A DNA stretch of 64,000 nucleotides from Oscillospiraceae bacterium (GTDB taxonomy: Bacteria > Bacillota > Clostridia > Oscillospirales > Acutalibacteraceae): assembly GCA_003538135.1 (NCBI GenBank), contig DPOR01000007.1, positions 1 through 64,000 on the forward strand, written 5' to 3'. The position numbers and the translations under genes were made by a program. Shown piece by piece: positions 8,815 through 17,529 of this stretch. The first letter of the stretch is position 1. Every line of letters begins with the position of its first letter. A model generated the notes under the pieces. The model was not told the origin of the DNA, ran no database searches, and saw only the letters and a list, made by a program, of their open reading frames with translations.

Positions 8815-10749
8815 ATGAAATCAGCCAAAAGAATAGCGGCGCTGCTGCTTTGCGCGGCACTGATTTTCTCGACCGGAATATCCGCCGCTTCCTACGGCGG
8901 GGCAAGGCGGGAAGCGGTGTCTGCCTCAGATGAGGCGGGGCTTGTCGAGGCCCTGACGCAAAGCGGAGAAAAGGCCGAGCCCGCAAAGGCGAAAAAGCCC
9001 GGCACTCTGACCGAGTGCGGCGGAGCCTGCGAGCACAGCCCGACGGTCGTTATTCACGGCATAGGTCAGTCCAAGACCTACTTATACGAGGATGACGAGA
9101 TAGCGGTGGACGAGGACGGCAAAATGATAACCGGCTGGCCGATATACGCAAACACAAAATATATCGTCAAAAATTTGCTTCTGCCGCTCGTCAAAATGCT
9201 CGTCACCCAGCGCGACGACGGCTTTGTCGAGTCGTTCAGAAAGACGCTCGAGGGCACGTTGTATGTCAACGCCTTTGACTCGAACGGCAAGAATATCTAT
9301 GATGTCAGAGTCAAAAAATATCCGTACAGCGTCGCAAAGTGCAGTGACGAGGAGAAGAGTGAGATCTACGGCAACGTGCCGCTGGAGACGCTCACAAAAA
9401 CCGCGGGCGAGGATCATCTCTATTACTTCGCCTACAACTCTTTCGGCAACAACGGCGAGATAACCGACGAGCTCTATGACTTTATCGCCAAGGTGAAGCG
9501 CGAGACGGGTCACGACAAGATAAATATCGCAGCGATAAGCCTCGGCGGAACGATAGCCAACAGCCTCTTTGACCGCTATCCGGAGCTCTACGCGAGCCTT
9601 GACCGCGTGGTGTATATCGTCCCCGCGCTCGACGGCTCCAACATAGTCGGCGATATATATATAGGCAAGCTTAGCACCTCCGACGAGATGCTCTACAAGA
9701 AGCTGCTCCCGAAGCTTGTCGGCGGCGCGGAGGGCTATCTGCTCAACGCCGTTATTAGGCTCATACCCAAACAGATACTCCTCGACACGCTCGACGCGAC
9801 CGTTGACGGGCTGACCAATGTTATCCTGCGCAACTGCACCACGATGTGGTCACTCGTGCCAGAGGCATATTATGACGAGGCCGTGGCGCGCGTTCTGCCC
9901 GGAAAAGAGAACGCCGAAATGCGCAGGCAGGTTGAAATTTATCACCGCGCGCAGGTAAACAGATTCAAAAACATCGAGAAGATGAGAGAAGCGGGAGTTG
10001 AAGTTTTTGACATAGTCGATTACGACTATCAGCTCTACTGCCTTGTGCCCTCTTATGACAAGAGCAATGCGGACGGAATAATCCACGCGGAGTCTACCTC
10101 CATGGGCGCGAAATTCGCAAATATCGGCGAGACTCTCGGCGAGGACTATGTCCAGCAGGGCACCCGCTGCAAGAACGAGGCGCACAATCATATTTCACCC
10201 GACGGCGTTGTTGACGCGTCGGTGGGTCTGCTTCCCGACCACACCTTCTATTTCAAGGGGCAGGATCACGAAAAGACCGGCTCCAACGATGTCATAATGA
10301 AGCTTGCGACCGAGCTGCTGATTAATCACGAGTTCAAGGATGTCTATTCTATGCCCGACAGGTTCCCGCAGTTCAATATCGGCAGGAATACGAAAGATTT
10401 AGTGAACAATCTGATGAAACCGGCGCAGGAGATAGACAGGAGCACGCTCTCGCCCGAGGATGCGGCGGAGCTTGACGCGGCGCTCGAAGAGTGCAATGCG
10501 ATGCTCGAAAATACGGTAGTCGACCCCGCGGCAACCGAGCACGCACAGAAGAGGCTCGAAAATATACTGATAAAAATCGGCGAGCGCGAGGCTCCGAGCG
10601 AGAATAAAGAGAAGCTGAGCGCGGTCGGCGAGGCGATAAGCAAATTTATAAGCGATGCGCTCTATGAGTGTGTCGGCGCTCAAGGCTATTACGATGCGTT
10701 CCAACAGCTGCTGGAGCTTATCGGAAAATACTTCCCTCAGCCCGCATAA
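8815..10749 (+). CDS. secreted alpha/beta-hydrolase-like protein (third paralogue)
   Basis: 644 aa with signal peptide 1-25 (ISAAS end). It follows the preceding gene almost end to end: CEHSPTVVIHGIGQSKTYLYE near 73-93, LPLVKMLVTQRDDGF, and elbow A-I-S-L-G with Ser242, where the first Gly of the lipase motif is again absent. The candidate acid is Asp420 (NADGIIHAES) and the base His485 (GQDHEKTGS). The C-terminal helical domain from about residue 545 ends in VGAQGYYDAFQQLLELIGK. AGGAG is upstream of the ATG at 8815. The strong pairwise similarity and head-to-tail order point to gene duplication. Extracellular enzyme of unknown substrate. Confidence 0.78.
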   Translation: MKSAKRIAALLLCAALIFSTGISAASYGGARREAVSASDEAGLVEALTQSGEKAEPAKAKKPGTLTECGGACEHSPTVVIHGIGQSKTYLYEDDEIAVDEDGKMITGWPIYANTKYIVKNLLLPLVKMLVTQRDDGFVESFRKTLEGTLYVNAFDSNGKNIYDVRVKKYPYSVAKCSDEEKSEIYGNVPLETLTKTAGEDHLYYFAYNSFGNNGEITDELYDFIAKVKRETGHDKINIAAISLGGTIANSLFDRYPELYASLDRVVYIVPALDGSNIVGDIYIGKLSTSDEMLYKKLLPKLVGGAEGYLLNAVIRLIPKQILLDTLDATVDGLTNVILRNCTTMWSLVPEAYYDEAVARVLPGKENAEMRRQVEIYHRAQVNRFKNIEKMREAGVEVFDIVDYDYQLYCLVPSYDKSNADGIIHAESTSMGAKFANIGETLGEDYVQQGTRCKNEAHNHISPDGVVDASVGLLPDHTFYFKGQDHEKTGSNDVIMKLATELLINHEFKDVYSMPDRFPQFNIGRNTKDLVNNLMKPAQEIDRSTLSPEDAAELDAALEECNAMLENTVVDPAATEHAQKRLENILIKIGEREAPSENKEKLSAVGEAISKFISDALYECVGAQGYYDAFQQLLELIGKYFPQPA

Positions 10750-10767
10750 ACAGTAAAAAAACAACAG

Positions 10768-10795
10768 CAGACCGGGGAGACCCGGTCTGTTTTTG
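10768..10795 (+). terminator. terminator of the hydrolase cluster
   Basis: A perfect 9-bp stem CAGACCGGG (10768-10776) with 10781-10789, GAGA loop, then TTTTT. Confidence 0.9.
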
Positions 10796-10852
10796 TGTGT
10801 ATTCATTGAAATCGGAATCAATCGGAAATCTGCTTGAACTACGCTGTCTCCA

Positions 10853-11632
10853 TTATCTCCGCAAGTAATCAAGTCTGTTTGCCCTTTCATAAGCCAATTC
10901 CAAAAACTGACAAATATTCAAATGAGAATAATCCCAATTCATTGGTTCCAAAGTTGTTGCTCCACGGTATCCTGTACAGGCAATTTTCTCCATAACTGTA
11001 TCCCAGTTAATATTGCCGTCGAACGGTAATTGATGTTGATTGTGGCTGCCGCCGTTATCATGTAAATGAATTGCCATCAGACGGTTCCCATACATTCCCA
11101 ACAAATCTTCATCCGGTGCATAATTTATATGATGACAACTGTCATAACAATAGCCTACATTATTTGAAGTAAATTTATTTAAAGCTGTTTTTAAATTTTT
11201 AATGTTGCTTAAATTTTCAAAAGCAATATGAATATTCTTTTGCTCTGCCTTGTTTATAAGCTCTGCCAACCGTCTGGTTCCTATTTGAGTTAAAGAATTG
11301 TTATCGTTTGGCAAATGTATCACTACGGTTGGTATATCATATTCACAGCAATCCGCTACACATTGCAGATAACTTTGAAATACGCTTTCTCCGTTCAGAT
11401 TATCCAGTGACAGATTATTCTGTTCATGCACAGGCGCATGGATATTTTCTACGAATAAACCTGCACTTCGAGCCAGTCTTACATCCTCCCGATAACCGTC
11501 TCCTCTGCCAAACTGATTGCTCCACCATAACATTACACAATCAAATCCCGCTTTTCTGATCAATTTGTACCTTTCTTCAAAAGAGATATCATATCCCGGA
11601 CCATACCCGAAGCAATCATATATTCCCGTCAT
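10853..11632 (-). CDS. sugar phosphate isomerase/epimerase (xylose-isomerase-like TIM barrel)
   Basis: 259 aa from the ATG preceded by GAGGGGAG; an in-frame ATG at 11659 lies before this site and is unlikely. The fold is the AP-endonuclease-2/xylose isomerase-like barrel. Metal-ligand candidates are in IHLPND, IAFENLSN (Glu), CYDSCHH (Asp, His), MAIHLHDN (His, Asp) and TTLEPMNWDYS (Glu). Such proteins isomerise or epimerise sugars, sugar phosphates or inositols using a divalent metal; the substrate is not predictable. The DNA is clearly more AT-rich than all neighbours (A/T-rich codons throughout), suggesting recent acquisition. It stands alone, with terminator-like hairpins on both sides. 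Confidence 0.88.
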   Translation of the reverse strand: MTGIYDCFGYGPGYDISFEERYKLIRKAGFDCVMLWWSNQFGRGDGYREDVRLARSAGLFVENIHAPVHEQNNLSLDNLNGESVFQSYLQCVADCCEYDIPTVVIHLPNDNNSLTQIGTRRLAELINKAEQKNIHIAFENLSNIKNLKTALNKFTSNNVGYCYDSCHHINYAPDEDLLGMYGNRLMAIHLHDNGGSHNQHQLPFDGNINWDTVMEKIACTGYRGATTLEPMNWDYSHLNICQFLELAYERANRLDYLRR

Positions 11633-11686
11633 TTTGTATCTCCCCTCACAAATGCTCAAAGTTACCTGCTTTGATTATAACAATAA

Positions 11687-11719
11687 CACTCCCTGATATC
11701 AACCGGGGAGTGCTTTTGT
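11687..11719 (+). terminator. hairpin with T-rich tail
   Basis: CACTCCC (11687-11693) pairs with GGGAGTG (11706-11712), followed by CTTTTGTTTC. It is oriented to the right although no plus-strand gene precedes it; it may be a remnant of the DNA that carried the AT-rich isomerase gene. Confidence 0.5.
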
Positions 11720-11820
11720 TTCAGTTTTATTCAATTCTCCATATTAGTTTGTTTTTGCATCGTTCTATATTCTTACGACCGTATGAAATAAGAGCTTGAA
11801 TCAGCGGCACAAAAGCAAAA

Positions 11821-11845
11821 CAGCCGGAGAGAAAATCTCCGGCTG
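11821..11845 (-). terminator. terminator of argGH
   Basis: A perfect 10-bp stem CAGCCGGAGA (11821-11830) with 11836-11845; TTTTGCTTTTG follows on the minus strand, just past the argH stop. Confidence 0.85.
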
Positions 11846-11857
11846 TTGATTTAATTT

Positions 11858-13165
11858 TTACATTCCGCGTCTTGTTACGCAGTTTTCGAGGTTTATCGCA
11901 TCGTACACGCCCTCGTCGAAGAGCGGGCAGATGCTTTTGTATTCGTCTATCGGCAGCTCTTCGAGCGTCGTGCCGTTTTTTATGCACAGCGCAACGAGCT
12001 CGCCTGTTGCTTTATAGGCATCGCGGAAGGGCAATCCCTTTGAAACGAGGAAGTCGGCGCAGTCGGTCGCGTTTATGAAGCCGCCGGCGGCCGCCTTTCT
12101 CATGTTCTCGGGAATCATCTTCATCGTCGCTATCATCGGAATCAGCGCCGTCAGACACATCTTGACCGTGTCCATGCCGTCGAAAATCGCGTCCTTGTCC
12201 TCCTGCATATCTTTGTTATATGCAAGCGGCAGACCCTTCATCGTCGTGAGCAGTCCGCAGAGGTCGCCTATCACGCGCCCCGCCTTGCCGCGCGCGAGCT
12301 CTGCGAGGTCGGGATTCTTTTTCTGCGGCATAATGCTCGAACCGGTCGAAAAAGCGTCGTCAAGCTCGGCAAACTTGAACTCCCATGAGCACCACATGAT
12401 TATCTCTTCGCACAGGCGAGAGATGTGAACCATGAGTATCGAGCACGCCCCGAGCAGCTCGAGGCAGAAGTCCCTGTCCGATACGCCGTCGAGTGTGTTG
12501 GGCATATAGCCGTCAAAGCCGAGGGCTTCTGCCGTCATGGCGCGGTCGATGGGATATGTTGTTCCCGCGAGCGCACCCGAGCCGAGAGGGGAGAGGTTCA
12601 TTCTTTCGGCGGCATCCTCAAAGCGTCCGAGGTCGCGGCGGAGCATTTCGATATATGCGCCTATGTGCGCCGAAAAAGTTATCGGCTGGGCGCGCTGGAG
12701 ATGCGTGTAGCCCGGCATAATGCAGCGGGCATACTCCTTCGCCTTGCCGTCGAGCGCAGCGATGAGCCCGTTTATGAGCTTTGTGACGCTCTGAACGTCT
12801 TTCCTCAAATAGAGTCTTATGTCAACGGCGACCTGGTCGTTTCTGCTGCGTCCCGTGTGGAGCCTCTTGCCCGCGTCGCCTATCCTCGAGGTGAGCTCGC
12901 CTTCTATAAAGGTGTGTATATCCTCGGCGTCGGGGTCTATCATCAGCTCGCCCGAGATGATATCGTTTCTGATGTCCGAGAGTCCCGCAAGAATTTTCTT
13001 GCAGTCCTCCCCGGAGATTATCCCTTTTGCGGCGAGCATCGATGCGTGGGCGATGCTGCCGTCGATATCCTCGTTGAACATACGGCTGTCCGTTTTTATC
13101 GAGGAGTTGAAATCGTTGGTCTTTTTGTCGGCTTCCTTGCTGAAGCGTCCCGCCCAGAGCTTCAT
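11858..13165 (-). CDS. argH: argininosuccinate lyase
   Basis: 435 aa. It splits argininosuccinate into arginine and fumarate, the last step of arginine synthesis. Family signature GSSIMPQKKNPD is present at about 264-275 and holds the flexible loop with the catalytic Ser. HTGRSRNDQVAVD near 103-115 and YTHLQRAQPITF near 155-166 carry further active-site residues. It starts MKLWAGRF, as usual for the family. Its ATG overlaps the argG stop by four bases (13162-13165), so translation of the two is coupled. The length is slightly below the usual 455-465 aa. Cytoplasmic homotetramer by homology. Confidence 0.97.
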   Translation of the reverse strand: MKLWAGRFSKEADKKTNDFNSSIKTDSRMFNEDIDGSIAHASMLAAKGIISGEDCKKILAGLSDIRNDIISGELMIDPDAEDIHTFIEGELTSRIGDAGKRLHTGRSRNDQVAVDIRLYLRKDVQSVTKLINGLIAALDGKAKEYARCIMPGYTHLQRAQPITFSAHIGAYIEMLRRDLGRFEDAAERMNLSPLGSGALAGTTYPIDRAMTAEALGFDGYMPNTLDGVSDRDFCLELLGACSILMVHISRLCEEIIMWCSWEFKFAELDDAFSTGSSIMPQKKNPDLAELARGKAGRVIGDLCGLLTTMKGLPLAYNKDMQEDKDAIFDGMDTVKMCLTALIPMIATMKMIPENMRKAAAGGFINATDCADFLVSKGLPFRDAYKATGELVALCIKNGTTLEELPIDEYKSICPLFDEGVYDAINLENCVTRRGM

Positions 13166-14391
13166 GCCTTTGCCTCTCTCTCTGTGTCGAGGATAGCCTT
13201 GACCTTTATGGGCAGACCGAAGAGATTGATGAAGCCCGCGGAATCCTTCTGGTCATAGACATCGTCCTCGTCGAATGTCGCAAAAGCTTCGCTGTAGAGT
13301 GAATAGGGCGAGGTGGTGCCCGCATTTATTATATTGCCCTTATAAAGCTTGAGCTTGACATCGCCCGTGACGCGCTCCTGAGTCTTGTCGACAAAGGCGG
13401 CGAGAGCCTCTCTGAGGGGAGTGAACCACTGACCGAAGTAGACGAGCTCGGCGTAGCGCAGAGCGACCTGCTCTTTGTAGTGCATGGTGTCCCTGTCGAG
13501 GGTCAGAGTCTCGAGGACTTCGTGAGCCCTGTAGAGAATTGAGCCTGCGGGATTCTCGTAAACGCCCCTTGACTTCATGCCGACGAGGCGGTTTTCGACT
13601 ATATCTGCAAGACCGACGCCGTTTTCGCCGCCGATTTTATTGAGCTTTTCAATCATCGTCACGCCGTCCAGCTTTTCGCCGTCAACGGCAACGGGAACGC
13701 CCTTTTCAAAGCTTATTGTGATATAGGTCGGCTTGTCGGGAGCCTGCTCGGGGGATTTGCCTATCTCAAGAAAGCCCGGATTGTTATACTGCGGCTCGTT
13801 CGCGGGGTCCTCGAGGTCGAGTCCCTCATGCGAGAGGTGCCAGAGGTTTTTGTCCTTTGAGTAGTTTGTCTCGCGGTTTATCTTGAGCGGGATGTTGTGC
13901 TTTTCGGCGTATTCTATCTCCTCCTCACGGGATTTGATGCTCCAGATACGCCAGGGAGCGATTATCTGCATATCGGGTGCGAAAGCTTTTATCGCAAGCT
14001 CGAAACGCACCTGGTCGTTGCCCTTGCCCGTGCAGCCGTGGCAGATGGCGTCCGCGCCCTCGGCCTTGGCTATTTCAACGAGTCTCTTTGCGATTAACGG
14101 GCGGGCAAAGGATGTGCCGAGCAGATAGTCGCGCTCATATACGGCGCCCGCCTTCAGGGTCGGAAAGATGTAGTCCTCTACGAACTCCTTTTTGAGGTCC
14201 TCGATATAGAGCTTGGACGCGCCGGTCTTGAGCGCCTTCTCCTCGAGCCCGTCAAGCTCTGTGCCCTGACCGACGTCCGCCGAAACGGCGATGACCTCGC
14301 AGTTGTTGTAGTTCTCTTTTAGCCACGGAATTATTATCGACGTGTCGAGTCCGCCGGAATAAGCGAGCACAACTTTCTTTATCTCTTTCAT
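13162..14391 (-). CDS. argG: argininosuccinate synthase
   Basis: 409 aa. It joins citrulline and aspartate using ATP, the step before ArgH. The N-terminal pyrophosphatase loop AYSGGLDTS (residues 9-17) and the conserved blocks CTGKGNDQVRFE and SREEEIEYA are intact. Full length for the family (about 400). First gene of argGH; its leader has a TATAAT promoter and possible ArgR half-sites (14425-14464). No argB, argC, argD or argF genes are nearby, so the rest of the pathway must be elsewhere or citrulline comes from another source. Confidence 0.97.
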   Translation of the reverse strand: MKEIKKVVLAYSGGLDTSIIIPWLKENYNNCEVIAVSADVGQGTELDGLEEKALKTGASKLYIEDLKKEFVEDYIFPTLKAGAVYERDYLLGTSFARPLIAKRLVEIAKAEGADAICHGCTGKGNDQVRFELAIKAFAPDMQIIAPWRIWSIKSREEEIEYAEKHNIPLKINRETNYSKDKNLWHLSHEGLDLEDPANEPQYNNPGFLEIGKSPEQAPDKPTYITISFEKGVPVAVDGEKLDGVTMIEKLNKIGGENGVGLADIVENRLVGMKSRGVYENPAGSILYRAHEVLETLTLDRDTMHYKEQVALRYAELVYFGQWFTPLREALAAFVDKTQERVTGDVKLKLYKGNIINAGTTSPYSLYSEAFATFDEDDVYDQKDSAGFINLFGLPIKVKAILDTEREAKA

Positions 14392-14424
14392 TTTTAAATA
14401 CCTCCGTATTCAGTGTATGCATTA

Positions 14425-14464
14425 ATTATACAGCGATTATTCAATAAATCAAGAGTAATATTCA
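14425..14464 (-). promoter_or_regulatory. argG promoter with possible ArgR operator
   Basis: On the minus strand TTGATT (14447-14452) and TATAAT (14425-14430) are 16 bp apart. The ArgR half-site core TGAATA occurs twice in the same direction (14438-14443 and 14459-14464), 21 bp apart. That is the centre spacing of tandem 18-bp ARG boxes with a 3-bp gap. The second halves of the boxes are poorly conserved, so the operator assignment is tentative. Confidence 0.45.
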
Positions 14465-14496
14465 AAAATATGCAACTTCTTACAATGTAACAAAAT

Positions 14497-14520
14497 GAGC
14501 GCCCCGCAGGACGCTCTTTT
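14497..14520 (-). terminator. terminator of the aminotransferase-trpS unit
   Basis: A GAGCG(CC)/(GG)CGCTC type stem (14497-14503 with 14509-14516) is followed by T-rich DNA on both strands. It lies just past the trpS stop. Confidence 0.65.
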
Positions 14521-14533
14521 TGTAAAATTTTAT

Positions 14534-15544
14534 TCACTTCAGCAGGAAGCCGACCTTTTTCATCACCTTGTTGAGCGTGCGCTCGGAGATTCGCTGGGCG
14601 GTCTCCGCGCCCTTTGCGGCGCACTCCGTGAGATAAGCCTTGTCGTTTATAATGCGGTTGAAGTTCTCGCGCACGGGAGCCAGCTCCTCTATGACGGCCT
14701 CGCCGACTTTTGTTTTGAAGTCGCCGTAGCCCTTGCCCTCGAACTCGCGCTCTATCTCGTCAAACGAAGCGCCGGTGCAGCAGGAGTATATGGACATGAG
14801 ATTGTTTATGCCGTCCTTGCCCTCGCCGTATCTGACGACGGCCTCGGAGTCCGTGACTGCGCTCTTGACCTTCTTCATAATAACCGAGGGCTCGTCAAGA
14901 ATGGAGACGGAAGCCTTCGGGTTCGGGTCGGATTTCGACATCTTCTGCGTCGGATTCTGAAGCGACATTATTCTCGCACCGACCTTGCCTATAAACGGCT
15001 CGGGGAGGGTGAACGTGTTGCCGTATATGCCGTTGAAGCGCTCAGCTATGTCGCGGGTTATCTCAAGATGCTGCTTCTGATCCTCGCCGATGGGCACATA
15101 GTTTGCCTGATAGAGCAGAATGTCCGCCGCCATGAGCACGGGGTAGGCGAAGAGTCCGACGTTGACATTGTCCGCGTGCTTCTGGGATTTGTCCTTGAAC
15201 TGGGTCATTCTCGACGCCTCGCCGAACTGGGTGTAGCAGTCGAGTATCCACGCCAACTGGGCGTGGGTGCTGACATGGCTCTGAATAAACACGACGCTCT
15301 CCTGCGGGTCGAGCCCTATCGAGAGCAGGAGCGCAAAGGCCTCCATGGTCTGACGTCTGAGCGTCGCGGGGTCCTGTCTTACGGTTATGGCGTGCAGGTC
15401 TGCCACGGCATAGACGCAGTCATAGTCCTCGCTCATCGCTTTCCAGTTGCGCAGAGCGCCGAGATAGTTGCCGAGAGTCGGAATGGCGGTCGGCTGTATT
15501 GCGCTGAGAACGCGCTGACGGCGTTCGGGAGTTTGATTTTCCAT
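14534..15544 (-). CDS. trpS: tryptophanyl-tRNA synthetase
   Basis: 336 aa class Ic synthetase that charges tRNA-Trp. The HIGH-like motif appears as PTLGNYLGAL at about residues 20-29, and the KMSKS loop as KMSKSDPNP near 195-203. Typical length for the bacterial enzyme (about 330). Its start lies three bases after the stop of the upstream aminotransferase gene; the ribosome-binding site GAGGAG is inside that gene's last codons, so the two are co-translated. No T-box leader is visible because trpS is the second gene. Confidence 0.97.
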   Translation of the reverse strand: MENQTPERRQRVLSAIQPTAIPTLGNYLGALRNWKAMSEDYDCVYAVADLHAITVRQDPATLRRQTMEAFALLLSIGLDPQESVVFIQSHVSTHAQLAWILDCYTQFGEASRMTQFKDKSQKHADNVNVGLFAYPVLMAADILLYQANYVPIGEDQKQHLEITRDIAERFNGIYGNTFTLPEPFIGKVGARIMSLQNPTQKMSKSDPNPKASVSILDEPSVIMKKVKSAVTDSEAVVRYGEGKDGINNLMSIYSCCTGASFDEIEREFEGKGYGDFKTKVGEAVIEELAPVRENFNRIINDKAYLTECAAKGAETAQRISERTLNKVMKKVGFLLK

Positions 15545-15547
15545 TAT

Positions 15548-16741
15548 TTATTCTCCTCTCATTTCTTTAAGAACTCTGCCGAGGATTTTCATGCCCTCTG
15601 TTATCTTGTCGTCGGCAGGCGTTGAGAAATTCAATCTGACGGCGTTGCTCTTTCCGTCGACATCGGTCAAAAACGCCGTGCCGGGGACGAGCGCCACCAT
15701 GTTCGCGGCGGAACGCTTGACAAATTCGAGCGCGTCGATATCCTCGGGCAGCTCGCACCATATGAACAGACCGCCCTCGGGACGGACATAGCTCACCGCG
15801 TCGCCCAGTTCGCTGTCTATCATGTCGCACATCAGATTGAGCTTCCTGCGGTAAATCTCTCTTATCTTTTCGATATGCTCGTCAACATCGTATCTCTTCA
15901 TCCACTCGGCGACTACCATCTGCATAAGCTGCGTCGTGTGAACGTCGACGGCCTGCTTGCCGACGGTCATCTTTGCGGCTACCGGAGCGGGTGCAACGGT
16001 GAAGCCGATGCGGATACCGGGCGCAAGGATCTTCGAGAAGGAGCCCGAATAGATTACTATTCCGTCCTCGTCGAAGCTCTTTATATTCGGAACATCCTCG
16101 CCCGCAACGCGGAGATCGCCGTAGGGATTGTCCTCGAGAATCATAACGCCGTGAGCCTTTGCGAGCTCGTAGAGCTTTCTGCGCTTTTCAAGCGACATCG
16201 TGACGCCTGCGGGATTCTGAAAGTTCGGAATAGTATATATCATTTTGGCGTTCGGGTTCTCGTCGAGAGCCTTTTCGAGAGCCTCGATATCCATGCCGTC
16301 CGCCTCCATGGGCACGCCGACGATTTTTGCGTTGTAGGAGCGGAAGCAGTTGAGTGAGCCTATGAACGACGGGCTTTCGCAGATAACAACGTCGCCCTCG
16401 TTGCAGAGAACCTTTGTGGAAAGATCCATGACCTGCTGCGCGCCGCTTGTGACTAAAATTGAGTCGAAGCTGCGGCCGATGTTATATTTTGACTTCATTC
16501 TCTCTCTTATCAGCCCGACGAGCTCGGGGTAGCCCTCGGTCACGCCGTATTGGAGCGCCTCTATCGGGCGGGAGGCGAGAATGTCTGCGGTTATCTCTCG
16601 CACCTCGGCGACGGGGAACGCGTCGGGCGCGGGGTTGCCCGCTGCGAACGGAATCATGCCCGGCACGCCTGTCGCCTTTAATACCTCTCTTATGGCGGAG
16701 GGCTTGAGCGACGCTATTTTATCTGAAAAACGGTATTCCAT
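15548..16741 (-). CDS. PLP-dependent aminotransferase, class I/II (2-aminoadipate / MocR-free type)
   Basis: 397 aa from the ATG with AAGGAAG just upstream; a further in-frame ATG at 16807 has no such site. It has the fold-type I PLP pattern: TSGAQQVMDL near 105-114, NFQNPAGVTM (Asn/Pro), ILEDNPYGDL (Asp and Tyr), and the PLP lysine in SGSFSKILAPGIRIG. It most resembles the LysN/2-aminoadipate and valine-pyruvate aminotransferase group that moves amino groups from branched or aromatic amino acids to 2-oxoglutarate. Exact substrate uncertain. It lacks an N-terminal GntR domain, so it is an enzyme and not a MocR regulator. Operon with trpS. Confidence 0.92.
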   Translation of the reverse strand: MEYRFSDKIASLKPSAIREVLKATGVPGMIPFAAGNPAPDAFPVAEVREITADILASRPIEALQYGVTEGYPELVGLIRERMKSKYNIGRSFDSILVTSGAQQVMDLSTKVLCNEGDVVICESPSFIGSLNCFRSYNAKIVGVPMEADGMDIEALEKALDENPNAKMIYTIPNFQNPAGVTMSLEKRRKLYELAKAHGVMILEDNPYGDLRVAGEDVPNIKSFDEDGIVIYSGSFSKILAPGIRIGFTVAPAPVAAKMTVGKQAVDVHTTQLMQMVVAEWMKRYDVDEHIEKIREIYRRKLNLMCDMIDSELGDAVSYVRPEGGLFIWCELPEDIDALEFVKRSAANMVALVPGTAFLTDVDGKSNAVRLNFSTPADDKITEGMKILGRVLKEMRGE

Positions 16742-16765
16742 ATTATATCTTCCTTTCCGGAGACG

Positions 16766-16848
16766 GTTATAACTGTATGTGACCTTTATAACATAAAAGT
16801 ATATCACACCCTCCCGCTGTTGTAAATCAAAAAGTTTTGTGTTATCAT
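16766..16848. promoter_or_regulatory. divergent overlapping promoters of the aminotransferase and HAD genes
   Basis: Leftward: TTTACA (16821-16826, minus) and TATACT (16798-16803), 17-bp spacer. Rightward: TTGTAA (16820-16825) and TATCAT (16843-16848), 17-bp spacer. The two -35 boxes occupy the same bases, so only one polymerase can bind at a time. An inverted repeat GTTATAA-N13-TTATAAC (16766-16792) lies just downstream of the leftward start and may be an operator. Confidence 0.6.
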
Positions 16849-16877
16849 AGCTCTATCAATTACGGGGAGGCAGAGCT

Positions 16878-17528
16878 GTGTTTAGCTATGCGATTTTTGA
16901 TTTTGACGGTACGCTTGCCGATACGGGCGCGGGAGTGTTTGCCTCCGTGCAGTATGCCCTGCGCAGCATGGGCGAGCCGGAGCTTGACAGCGAGACGCTG
17001 AAATATTTTATCGGCCCTCCGCTCGAGACGAGCTTTTCGGTAAAGTGCGGGCTTGACAGCGAGCGCAGCCGCGAGGCGGTCGGGAAGTACCGCGAATATT
17101 ATTCGACGAAGGGCATATACGAGCTGAAATTTTTCCCGAGCACCCTGTCCGCCCTGCGTGAAATTAAAGCGGCGGGAGTGAAAACGGCGGTCGGCTCGTC
17201 AAAGCCGGAGCTTTTTGTCAACCGCATTTTGGAGCATTTCGGCATATCCGAGCTGTTTGACTTCGTCTCCGGTGCAACCTTCGGCGAGCCGCACGCGGAC
17301 AAGACCGTTATAATCACCCGCGCTGCAGAGGGGCTCGGCATAGAGAACCTCTCGAACGCCGTCATGGTCGGGGACAGGAGCTTCGATATAGACGGGGCGC
17401 ACGGCGTGGGAATGAAGTGCATAGGCGTGCTCGAGGGCGGCTACGGCGACGAAAACGAATTCAAAACGGCAGGAGCGGACTGGATAGTCAACACTCTTGC
17501 CGATGCGAAAGATATAATATTGAAATGA
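16878..17528 (+). CDS. HAD-superfamily phosphatase (phosphoglycolate phosphatase-like)
   Basis: 216 aa. Motif I DFDGTLAD (Asp nucleophile and acid/base Asp) is at residues 7-14. A helical type-1 cap follows, motif II is in VGSSKPE and motif IV is GDRSFDID at about 158-165. This is the Gph/PpaX subgroup that removes phosphate from small metabolites such as phosphoglycolate or pyrophosphate. The start is GTG with GGGGAGG seven bases upstream. Convergent with the next gene, whose stop lies one base away. Specific substrate unknown. Confidence 0.9.
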   Translation: MFSYAIFDFDGTLADTGAGVFASVQYALRSMGEPELDSETLKYFIGPPLETSFSVKCGLDSERSREAVGKYREYYSTKGIYELKFFPSTLSALREIKAAGVKTAVGSSKPELFVNRILEHFGISELFDFVSGATFGEPHADKTVIITRAAEGLGIENLSNAVMVGDRSFDIDGAHGVGMKCIGVLEGGYGDENEFKTAGADWIVNTLADAKDIILK

Positions 17529-17529
17529 T

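Noticed and set aside
11858..14391. Riboswitch or T-box in the argG or trpS leaders
   Set aside because: The argG leader is about 90 bp without a T-box sequence or antiterminator; trpS is the second gene of its unit and has no leader.
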